From NCBI GenBank assembly GCA_021808195.1, contig JAKBCE010000035.1, positions 1-33,051 on the forward strand: a DNA stretch of 33,051 nt, in the 5' to 3' direction. Numbering within the stretch: position 1 is the first letter of the stretch; each line of letters starts with the position of its first letter. Position numbers and translations under genes: made by a program. Below, one piece after another: positions 1-5,944 of this stretch. This stretch comes from Pseudomonadota bacterium (GTDB lineage: Bacteria; Pseudomonadota; Gammaproteobacteria; Steroidobacterales; Steroidobacteraceae). Under the pieces are notes generated by a model, which was not told where the DNA came from, did no database searches, and was given only the letters and a program-made list of their open reading frames with translations.

Positions 1-1
1 G

Positions 2-751
2 ACGCGGATGGGCGACTCGATTCTGCTGAAGATGATCGACGTCGCGGTCCAAGGTCGCGTCAAGTGGATAGCCAACGAGGCCGAGAAAACGGCTGCGACC
101 ATGGTGCAGAGCCTCGCTCGTACGCAAATCGTGCAGCAGAGCTCGATATTGAGGGAAGGGATCGAGAGGCTCGAAGTCATGTTCCACATGACCAGTGAGG
201 CGCAAAAGACGGCCCAGACAGTCGGATCCGAGGGCGTGCGTACGGCCGCTGTCATCGCGGGGGGGCAGGCACGGGTGGGTGCCGCTGCAGCTGCGCGAGC
301 CGAGGGTAAGGCGGCGGAAATTGCTTCGAATCAGGGCGAGATCATGTCAGCTGCCGCTACCGCAGCTGCGAAGGCCTATCAGTCGTTGGCTGGGATTCCG
401 GTCGTGGGTCCGGTCTTGGGTGCGTTGGCCGCAGCGACAACCTTCACTGCGGTTGAAGCCTACAAAAATATGGCGTCCTTCGACGTCGGCGCATGGAGCA
501 TCCCGAACGACATGCCGGCGATGGTGCACCAAGGTGAGACGATCCTGCCGCGCCCCTTCGCGGATGACTTTCGTGCGGCGATGAGCGGCCGAGGGGGTGA
601 CCCAGGAGGCGGCGATTCGGGTGGGATAGTCGAGCACCACTATCACATCAACGCCGTGGATGCCGGTTCGTTTCAGGACCTTCTGACCAGCAATCCCGAG
701 GCATTGGCGGCCGGGATGCAACGCGTGGTGCGGCTTGGATTGCACCATTGA
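2..751 (+). CDS. Phage tail tape-measure protein, C-terminal part (cut by window edge)
   Basis: The reading frame is open to the window edge, and an ATG at 8 is internal or only apparent, so the gene probably begins upstream. The visible 247 residues contain an alanine-rich, helix-forming stretch (about residues 20-120), a hydrophobic segment near 125-150 (AGIPVVGPVLGALAAAT), and a C-terminal block with a GAWSIPNDMPAMVHQGE motif followed by an LPRPFADDFR segment. That last block is typical of the C-terminal end of tail length tape-measure proteins of siphovirus-type prophages, which set tail length and help DNA entry. It is followed by small phage-type genes on the same strand. The family call rests on recognition of the C-terminal motif, not on a search. 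Confidence 0.7.
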   Translation, partial: TRMGDSILLKMIDVAVQGRVKWIANEAEKTAATMVQSLARTQIVQQSSILREGIERLEVMFHMTSEAQKTAQTVGSEGVRTAAVIAGGQARVGAAAAARAEGKAAEIASNQGEIMSAAATAAAKAYQSLAGIPVVGPVLGALAAATTFTAVEAYKNMASFDVGAWSIPNDMPAMVHQGETILPRPFADDFRAAMSGRGGDPGGGDSGGIVEHHYHINAVDAGSFQDLLTSNPEALAAGMQRVVRLGLHH

Positions 752-821
752 ACGAGTCCGCGACCGCTTCCGGGCAATACCCTCTAGCATCGTAATTCAC
801 ACCAGTGAGTTCACCTGGAGA

Positions 822-1094
822 ATGCACTTGTCAGAGCAGGATCCCTCCCTCTCGATACTGAAGGCCAAGGCGGCAATCGCATCGATGGCAATGATCGCCC
901 TCGGCCCGACGTACGAGCGCGCGGCCGAACAGTTGGCCGACCGGATGATGGAGACAATCAGCAAGTACGCTGGTGGGGTACGGGATGGCGATCCGGATAA
1001 GCGCCTCGAGGCCCTCGGGCGGGCGGTGGCCGAGAGCTGTAAGGCCACGCTCGAATTGCTGGCCGCTGTGGCAGCCGGTCGCCGGGGCGAGTGA
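822..1094 (+). CDS. Small phage-type protein, unknown function
   Basis: A 90-residue protein if it starts at the ATG at 822. It is mostly helical and rich in alanine (AKAAIASMAMIALGPTYERAAEQLADRMM), with a second helix near the C-terminus (LGRAVAESCKATLELLAAVAAG). A GGAG at 817-820 sits only 1 base before that ATG but 7 bases before an in-frame TTG at 828, so TTG at 828 is a real alternative start. The frame also extends back to an ATG at 735, overlapping the tape-measure gene. Its stop overlaps the next gene by four bases. No family is recognised. Its position after the tape measure suggests a tail or tail-assembly accessory protein, which is inference. Confidence 0.6.
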   Translation: MHLSEQDPSLSILKAKAAIASMAMIALGPTYERAAEQLADRMMETISKYAGGVRDGDPDKRLEALGRAVAESCKATLELLAAVAAGRRGE

Positions 1095-1375
1095 TCGTCC
1101 CTGTGGAATGCATTCCCGCTTCCTCTGAGCAGAGATCGAGGGTCTGCCCATACTGTGGGGCTACCTTCGTCCCCAAACGCCCCTGGCAGCGATTCTGCGC
1201 GGCCGCCCACCGGACGGCCTTCGATAAGGAATATGGGGCGGTCGGCAAGGTCGCGGCTGTCCGCCGGCTCCGGCGCGGGGTTTCGGTGACGATCCACCTT
1301 GAGGGGCCAGCAGCCGAGCGCGCACTGAACTTCCGGATCGGGGCGAAGGTGCAGGCGACGCGCACCTCCCGTTGA
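1091..1375 (+). CDS. Small zinc-ribbon-type phage protein
   Basis: A 94-residue protein with a GTG start whose bases overlap the previous stop (GTGA), implying translational coupling. Residues about 19-42 hold a CPYCGATFVPKRPWQRFC segment followed by a histidine (AAAHRTAF), a C-x2-C...C...H arrangement resembling a small zinc ribbon. Short proteins with the signature 'CPYCG.F.PKR.WQRFC' occur in prophages and mobile elements, where they may bind nucleic acid. The C-terminal half is basic with a predicted beta strand (GVSVTIHLEG). The role is unknown and zinc binding is inferred from the cysteines. Confidence 0.62.
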   Translation: MIVPVECIPASSEQRSRVCPYCGATFVPKRPWQRFCAAAHRTAFDKEYGAVGKVAAVRRLRRGVSVTIHLEGPAAERALNFRIGAKVQATRTSR

Positions 1376-1413
1376 ACTGACGCCACGCAGACCGGGGCGT
1401 ATCATGCTGCTCC

Positions 1414-1881
1414 ATGTTCACCCCTGAACTCGTTGGCTGGCGCACCCAGTATGAGCGAATGCTGCGTGGTGTCGAACGCCTGAAGCGGCCTTACATTAGC
1501 TCCACCGACTACCTGGACGATCTGCAGCATTTTCTACAGGACTGCTGGCATTTAAAAGACTGGATCAAGAATGATCCGGAGATCGGGATAGGCAAGCGGA
1601 TTGAGGACGAGGTCAAAGCCGAAGAGGCACTAAGGATCGTCGGCGATCTGGCGACCGCGTGCAAACACCTCAACCACGATGATAGGGACGCGCGGGGGAA
1701 TGGCGAACGGGCGTACGCGACCGGCAATGACGTGACTTCGCACCTGGGGCAAACTCGGCCGGTCGACGTTGTGCTTCGGATAAAAACCGGGGACGGGCGA
1801 GTAATTTCGGACAAAGAACTGATCGAGCGCGCTACCTCGACGTGGGACGCGGTGCTGCGCAGGCTGGCATTGATCACGTAG
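1414..1881 (+). CDS. Hypothetical protein, phage/mobile-element associated
   Basis: A 155-residue soluble protein with no signal peptide or membrane segment. The N-terminal half is helical and charged (YLDDLQHFLQDCWHLKDWI), followed by an ATACKHLNH motif near residue 85. Similar 'WHLKDW... D.A...KHL' patterns occur in uncharacterised proteins carried on mobile elements. The C-terminal third looks like beta strands (VDVVLRIKTGDGRVIS) followed by a helix. The ATG at 1414 follows 38 bases of non-coding sequence. No function is proposed. Confidence 0.6.
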   Translation: MFTPELVGWRTQYERMLRGVERLKRPYISSTDYLDDLQHFLQDCWHLKDWIKNDPEIGIGKRIEDEVKAEEALRIVGDLATACKHLNHDDRDARGNGERAYATGNDVTSHLGQTRPVDVVLRIKTGDGRVISDKELIERATSTWDAVLRRLALIT

Positions 1882-1936
1882 ATCCCGAGACGAAAACGGC
1901 CGCCTTCGGCGGCCGCTCTCGCACGCGAAGCGGTGC

Positions 1937-2209
1937 TCAGGCGCCCGCGCCGCCCTCCCGGCCGGTGCCGTCGCAGAAGTCGCACCGGGCGTCCTCGTCG
2001 AACCCTGTACCGCCGCATTCCGGGCAGCGCAGCGGCGCAGCTGGTGCGCAATCCAATGCCCCGGCCGCCTTCAGAAGCTCCAGCCGGCCGAGCGACGGGC
2101 ACCCGGCCCGAAGGAGCGCCACGGCGTTCTGCGCGCGCCGTACGGCTTCGGCGATCCCAGGCGGCTCGGCTGGCGTCGCGGGCTGCAGCCGCGCGACCTG
2201 GGCGCTCAT
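1937..2209 (-). CDS. Small protein with DnaJ-type CxxCxGxG zinc motif
   Basis: The third gene of a coupled minus-strand trio. Its ATG at 2209 overlaps the preceding TGA (ATGA), giving 90 residues. The frame is open further upstream to 2380, but that extension would overlap the 76-residue gene by about 90 bases, so the coupled start is preferred. The C-terminus carries CPECGGTGF followed by CDFCDGTG, two CxxCxGxG units as found in the zinc-binding region of DnaJ. Phage proteins sometimes carry only this knuckle. The N-terminal part is a helical segment (IAEAVRRAQNAVALLRAG). It may bind zinc and act as a chaperone-like or adaptor protein; the substrate is unknown. Confidence 0.6.
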   Translation of the reverse strand: MSAQVARLQPATPAEPPGIAEAVRRAQNAVALLRAGCPSLGRLELLKAAGALDCAPAAPLRCPECGGTGFDEDARCDFCDGTGREGGAGA

Positions 2210-2436
2210 GACCGCCCCCAGAGCATCACAGCCACGCTCGAGCGCATCCATGCGCCAGAGGTCCGCCAGTACCGCGGTGCCCGCGTGATCGACCATTCCC
2301 GCAGCGCAGCATACCGGCGCAGCGAGACGCGATACCGGCGAGGGTCGCGCCCGGCACGCTCGACAATGACCACGGCGCACCCGGTGCGGCGACTCGCGCG
2401 GATGCTCGCGAGGGGCTTATCAGCCGAGGCGCTCAC
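2206..2436 (-). CDS. Small basic hypothetical protein, coupled phage-type gene
   Basis: A 76-residue arginine-rich protein. The GTG at 2436 overlaps the TGA of the upstream gene (GTGA), and its own TGA overlaps the ATG of the downstream gene (ATGA), so it is linked at both ends by four-base overlaps. The middle (GCAVVIVERAGRDPRRYRVSLRRYAALREW) looks like a strand-turn-helix, and the C-terminus has several tryptophans. A longer frame opens at 2535, but it would lie inside the preceding gene. No family is recognised. The evidence for coding is the perfect stop/start overlap at both sides rather than homology. Confidence 0.5.
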   Translation of the reverse strand: MSASADKPLASIRASRRTGCAVVIVERAGRDPRRYRVSLRRYAALREWSITRAPRYWRTSGAWMRSSVAVMLWGRS

Positions 2437-2744
2437 TGGAGCACGTCCCTCGCCACGATGCGCGCACCGCCCGGGACGTCCAGCGATGTCGCCAGCGCAT
2501 CGAGGCGCTGCTCGAGGCGGTGAAGCTCCGAGCACATTGCATCGACGTCGGCGGCGATGTAGTCGGTGACCGGCTCGCCGATGGTGAGGTTCTCGCGCAG
2601 GTCAATGGCGATACGGTGGAGCAGCCGAGCGACGTTCTGCTCGGCGTGGATCTCGCCCTGCACGTCGCTGAGATCAGGCGGCCGAGAGCCGGTGGGTGAC
2701 GATGCGCCGGCGGGCGCGGGGGCGGTAGTCTTGCGGGTAGCCAT
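2433..2744 (-). CDS. Hypothetical phage-type protein, first gene of a coupled trio
   Basis: A 103-residue protein with a clear ribosome-binding site (AGGAGA, 7 bases before the ATG at 2744). The N-terminus is low-complexity and rich in Ala, Pro, Ser and Thr (MATRKTTAPAPAGASSP). The remainder is a charged helical region (AEQNVARLLHRIAIDLREN; MCSELHRLEQRLDALA) that could form a coiled coil. The function is unknown. Its start region is duplicated in decayed form at about 4487-4600, where the frame reads MATDQNTAPAGAPS before a stop. Confidence 0.6.
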   Translation of the reverse strand: MATRKTTAPAPAGASSPTGSRPPDLSDVQGEIHAEQNVARLLHRIAIDLRENLTIGEPVTDYIAADVDAMCSELHRLEQRLDALATSLDVPGGARIVARDVLQ

Positions 2745-2800
2745 TGCTCGTTCTCCTGGAACGGGTGGTGGTGAGCCGCTCGGCCGGTGTAGGCCGGTCG
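2695..2800. repeat. Copy A of a duplicated phage-gene start region
   Basis: This block covers the 5' end and upstream region of the gene at 2433-2744. It shares several short blocks in the same order and orientation with 4492-4605: a GACGxTGCGCCGGC block, GCGGTA...GGTAGCCAT across the start codon, and GTGAGCCGCTCGG just upstream. The similarity is visible by eye but imperfect, with small gaps. Confidence 0.6.
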
Positions 2801-3068
2801 GGCGGCGCTTCAGCCCGAACGCAAGAGGTGCAATGGAGGGAGAGATGCAAAGCCGAATTCACAGTTTGTGGTTTCGGCTGGGTCTTACAAGTGCTTACGG
2901 AACGCGCCTAATTCACTGAATTTACTAGAATTAAAACGCACACGATGTAGTGCCACGCTGTCTCGCAGCGGACGGCGATCTGGATACCCCAGAGCTGTCC
3001 CCGTCCCATGCCATCTGTCCTGCGCATCTGCGGGACGCTGCGGTCAGGCTCGCATGCTCGCTGCCGCA
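2745..3068. other. Gap without a gene, possible prophage/chromosome junction
   Basis: This is 324 bases between the first minus-strand phage gene and the stop of the phosphatase gene. No convincing coding frame is seen. It contains a stem-loop at 2851-2879 and, just beyond, an unusually AT-rich stretch (about 2910-2936) with short inverted repeats such as ATTC-act-GAAT. The AT-rich patch stands out against the GC-rich surroundings and could be a promoter, an attachment-site core or remnant DNA. No direct repeat marking an att site could be confirmed. Confidence 0.4.
2851..2879. repeat. Imperfect stem-loop near the phage boundary
   Basis: AGCCGAA (2851-2857) pairs with TTCGGCT (2873-2879), and inside them CACA (2860-2863) pairs with TGTG (2867-2870) around a GTT loop, with a 2-by-2 mismatch between the two parts. 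No real T-run follows on either strand, so a rho-independent terminator is not well supported. A recombination or structural element is equally possible. Confidence 0.45.
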
Positions 3069-4166
3069 TCAACGTACGAGGAAATTCCTTCGGATCGCGG
3101 CGAGCGTAGCGTCATTCAACGCCAAGCCCCGATGCAGGTAGTTTGCGAACGAGCCGTAGAGCCTGTGCACCTCGGTGAACGCAGCGTTGAGATCCGCCGG
3201 GTTCGCCTCGGCCAACTGCCTGGCCTGCGAGGCAGTGAGTCCTATGGGGAGGGCCTTCGCCAGCGCGTTTCCGCGCTGCATCAGGTAGTAATCGCTGAGC
3301 TCGTAATCGCGCTCGATCACGGGTCGCGGCACGCCGAGGATGGTGAGCAGCACCGCCTGTCCCCACCCGGTGCGATCCTTGCCGCCGGTACAGTGAAAGA
3401 CCAAGGGCAGATCGGCCGGTGTGGCGAGCCGCACGAAGAGTTTGTGGTAGGCCCGCCGCGCGCTCGGCAGGCGGACGAAATCCCGGTAGATGGCCGTGAT
3501 GCTGGCCAGTAACGCCTCGAAGCGCTTGTGCCGCATCGGCGATGCGTGCGGTTTGAACCAAGCCCGCATTTCTTTTCGGTCGTCGGCGAGCACGTTTGCA
3601 TGCACGACCGCACTGCCGGGAATGACCGCATCGGGCCGCAGGCGCCGCTCACGGGCCGTGCGCAGATCGACGATGGTGCGCAGGTGCAGCGCCTCGAACA
3701 CCGCGATGCTATGCGGGCTGAGGTGGTACAGAGCATTGGTTCGAAATGCTCGTCCCATTCGCACCCACGCGCCGCTGCGTGTCCGGTAGCCGCCAACGTC
3801 GCGCGCGTTGACCGCGGAGATGTGCAGCGAGCGTGGTGCGATGGTCAAGGGTTGACCGATGTTCGGTACCAACTCGAAGTACCAGCGCGCGGCGGGCCGC
3901 AGGCTGAGGATCAACCGGCCGACCGGGCCGCCCACGGCTACCGGCACAGCAGTTGTGGCGGATGGGACGTTGCGCGAAGCATAGACGCGCACGCGTTTGA
4001 CGCGCGGCGCGCGCCAGGTCAGCACGAACTTGCCGGCCCGCTCGTGCACGCTCGCCGACTGGAACGGTATGGCTGCGGCGGCGTGCGAGGCCAGAGTGAT
4101 CCATACCGCCCCGGCTGCGAGCGCCGCGCATTTTCTGGGCAGGCCGGTGCGAATCTCGAGGCTCAT
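3069..4166 (-). CDS. Secreted tyrosine/serine protein phosphatase (Y_phosphatase3-like)
   Basis: A 365-residue protein from the ATG at 4166. This start is chosen because it gives a normal signal peptide (basic n-region MSLEIRTGLPRK, hydrophobic core, ASHAAAA cleavage region); the frame is open back to 4307. Residues about 36-110 look like a beta-sandwich or fibronectin-like domain (KFVLTWRAPRVKRVRVYAS). The catalytic domain follows: NARDVGGYRT at 120-129, TIVDLRTARER near 164-174, and the P-loop HCTGGKDRTG at 258-267 with C259 as nucleophile and R265 binding phosphate. This HCxxGKDRTG form is typical of atypical dual-specificity/PtpB-like phosphatases. It probably acts in the periplasm or outside the cell on phosphoproteins or phospholipids. 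Phage-type sequence flanks it on both sides. Confidence 0.88.
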   Translation of the reverse strand: MSLEIRTGLPRKCAALAAGAVWITLASHAAAAIPFQSASVHERAGKFVLTWRAPRVKRVRVYASRNVPSATTAVPVAVGGPVGRLILSLRPAARWYFELVPNIGQPLTIAPRSLHISAVNARDVGGYRTRSGAWVRMGRAFRTNALYHLSPHSIAVFEALHLRTIVDLRTARERRLRPDAVIPGSAVVHANVLADDRKEMRAWFKPHASPMRHKRFEALLASITAIYRDFVRLPSARRAYHKLFVRLATPADLPLVFHCTGGKDRTGWGQAVLLTILGVPRPVIERDYELSDYYLMQRGNALAKALPIGLTASQARQLAEANPADLNAAFTEVHRLYGSFANYLHRGLALNDATLAAIRRNFLVR

Positions 4167-4486
4167 GGCATGGCGATTTTGTGGTCGGATTGTGCTGCGT
4201 GTCTTTGCTCCGGAGCGAGCCGAAGGCGGCTGCCGAAGCTGCTTGCTCATCACTGTACATGTCGAACGATGACTGTTTCGTGACGCTCCAGTGATGATCG
4301 CAGGCAAACGACGTTTCTGGTGGCGAGAGCGTTGTTCTGCTTCTTAAGATTCAGGCGGACCGAGGCATAACCACCAGATGAGGTGCAAGTCGAGTGCGCA
4401 GGCCCGTCGCGGGACGAGGCATAGAGTGAGGTGTTGCGCTGCAGTGGCGTGAGATTTTGGTTCAGGTGACCCTCGAGGGAACCTCA

Positions 4487-4534
4487 TCATAGGGACGGTG
4501 CGCCGGCCGGAGCGGTATTCTGATCGGTAGCCAT
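4487..4534 (-). pseudogene. Truncated remnant of the 103-residue phage-type gene
   Basis: From an ATG at 4534 the frame reads MATDQNTAPAGAPSL and then stops (TGA at 4487-4489). Its intact relative begins MATRKTTAPAPAGASSP at 2744. The upstream region is also similar (GTGAGCCGCTCGG at about 4560), but the AGGAGA ribosome-binding site is not preserved. This supports an ancient duplication or a tandem prophage remnant whose copy decayed. Confidence 0.55.
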
Positions 4535-4605
4535 GTGCGAACGCCAAGGTTCGTTTCTGGTGAGCCGCTCGGGCCGGGGTGATCGGGCCAGGGCGGGGCT
4601 GCCGA
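4492..4605. repeat. Copy B of the duplicated phage-gene start region
   Basis: This is the partner of 2695-2800, in the same orientation and about 1.8 kb away, with the phosphatase gene between the copies. Shared blocks are a GACGGTGCGCCGGC-type block near 4494, GGTAGCCAT at 4526-4534, and GTGAGCCGCTCGGGCCGG near 4560. Confidence 0.55.
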
Positions 4606-4720
4606 GAGCGCGAGGCAAGGGCGGACAGGCGCATTACACGAGGTATGCGCGGCCTTTGCAGATTTTTACCAGCCAGAGCCCACTGGTTACAATTCGGGCA
4701 CCTTCAATCGTGAGTCAGTG

Positions 4721-4761
4721 AAAAATACGCAGCCCGGCGCATACCATGTCAGGGCCGGGCT
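4721..4761 (-). terminator. Rho-independent terminator of the cyclic-nucleotide/rhodanese gene
   Basis: Read on the minus strand, AGCCCGGC (4761-4754, overlapping the stop codon) pairs with GCCGGGCT (4738-4731) around a 15-base loop. GCGTATTTTT follows at 4730-4721. The GC-rich 8-bp stem plus T-run matches an intrinsic terminator placed directly at the gene end. Confidence 0.8.
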
Positions 4762-5801
4762 CAGGCGCTGCGCAGCAGTGCCTGAGGATTGAGGTTGAGC
4801 CCGCCCTTGAGCACATACGCATCGAAGCCGAGTTCGACCAGAATGAAGGCGGCCGCGCAGCTGCGCCGCTCGGTGTCGCACACCACCACGTAGGGCACTT
4901 TGCGATCGAGTGAGCCGAGCTTCGGTCGCAGGATGAACAGCGGTATGTTGAGCGAGCCGGCAATGGCGTGCGTCTGGTGCTCACGCGGCATGCGCACGTC
5001 GAGCCACTGACCGCCGCGGGCGACGATCTCCGTGGCGCGCTCGCAGGACACCCGCTGCAGCAGCGGCTCGCTCATCAAACCGCGGAAATCCTCGCTTCCG
5101 AGCCGCACCAGCACCCCGTCGGTCAGCATGCTCACCGTGGCGTTGCGCTGGGTGCCGGCGAGCAGCGCCTCCTCGCCGAAAGTTTCCCCGACCGTGAGCT
5201 CGGCGAGTTTCAGTCCCGTGCGGTTGAGCGGGGTTTCGCGCGTGACCAGGCAAGTGCCGCTGACGATGATGTAGAAGTAATCACCGTCCTCGCCCTGGCG
5301 GATCACGGTCTCGCCGGCCTTGTACGGCACGCGCTCGAGACGCTGGAAGATCGCCTGCAGGTTGGCCGGTGGAATCTTGTGGAATGCCTTGTTGGTGAGC
5401 AGCGTGGTCATCCAGTCATCGCTGCTCGCGCTGGCGAATTCCTGCTTCAGCTCGGCGACCTCGTAGATGCCGGTCTGATCCCAGGTGATGGCCACATCGA
5501 GCAGTTCGCTCTCGATCGACAGATACTCGATCGAGCTCACCGCGCGCACCGTGGCATTGCGCGGACTGCCGGCGCACAGCGGGGCGGCCGCCTCGCTCGT
5601 GGCGCCGGTGAGGAAGGCGGGCGGCTGACCGCTGCGCTGAATTTCCACCCGTCCGGACACCAGCCACACCGTGCGTGCGGCCGGATCGCCTTCCCGGAAC
5701 AGCACTTCCCCGGCTGTGAGCCGGTGGAGGCGGATCTTTTTGGCGAGCGCAGCCAGGCTCTCGCGCTTCAGGCCGTCGAGGGGCACGAACTGGCGCAGCA
5801 A
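4761..5801 (-). CDS. Protein with two cyclic-nucleotide-binding domains and a C-terminal rhodanese domain
   Basis: A 346-residue protein with three domains. The first cNMP-fold domain (about 1-110) has a degenerate phosphate cassette. The second (about 135-245) has a better one at 205-223 (GETFGEEALLAGTQRNATV, with R219 at the phosphate-binding position). The rhodanese domain (about 255-345) has the active loop CDTERRS starting at C308. There is no DNA-binding domain, so this is not a Crp-type regulator. A cyclic nucleotide may gate sulfur transfer by the rhodanese domain, which is inference. The start at 5801 is a TTG with no well-placed ribosome-binding site, and the frame is open further upstream without an ATG, so the true start may lie a few residues earlier. 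It is the last gene of a minus-strand group with fadJ. Confidence 0.85.
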   Translation of the reverse strand: MLRQFVPLDGLKRESLAALAKKIRLHRLTAGEVLFREGDPAARTVWLVSGRVEIQRSGQPPAFLTGATSEAAAPLCAGSPRNATVRAVSSIEYLSIESELLDVAITWDQTGIYEVAELKQEFASASSDDWMTTLLTNKAFHKIPPANLQAIFQRLERVPYKAGETVIRQGEDGDYFYIIVSGTCLVTRETPLNRTGLKLAELTVGETFGEEALLAGTQRNATVSMLTDGVLVRLGSEDFRGLMSEPLLQRVSCERATEIVARGGQWLDVRMPREHQTHAIAGSLNIPLFILRPKLGSLDRKVPYVVVCDTERRSCAAAFILVELGFDAYVLKGGLNLNPQALLRSA

Positions 5802-5918
5802 TCGCGCGCTCGTGGGACGCTCCTCATCGATGTCGGTTTCAAAGGACAGAGTACTGATTTCCGTTGAGGGGCGGCTGCGGCCCGCCGATGAACGCCGATC
5901 GTAATGCCCGCCGGGCGG

Positions 5919-5941
5919 CGTGAACCCGGGCGCGGTTCACG
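5919..5941 (-). other. Hairpin just after fadJ
   Basis: On the minus strand, four bases after the fadJ stop, CGTGAACC pairs with GGTTCACG around a 7-base loop (8-bp perfect stem). No T-run follows in the minus direction; the bases after it are GC-rich. It may stabilise the fadJ message end or cause partial termination before the downstream gene. Confidence 0.5.
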
Positions 5942-5944
5942 ATT

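Larger units (their letters stand above)
4167..4760. other. Long gap with decayed phage-gene fragment
   Basis: This is 594 bases between the phosphatase start and the stop of the cyclic-nucleotide/rhodanese gene. The first part should hold the phosphatase promoter. From about 4487 to 4605 it contains a degraded copy of the start region of the phage-type gene at 2744. From 4721 it contains the terminator of the rhodanese gene. The open frame at 4344-4634 on the minus strand has no domain and an odd arginine-rich composition and is not called. Confidence 0.55.

Noticed and set aside
4344..4634. A 96-codon minus-strand frame in the gap after the phosphatase
   Set aside because: It has no ribosome-binding site, no domain and noise-like composition. 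The real signal there is the decayed phage-gene start in another frame.
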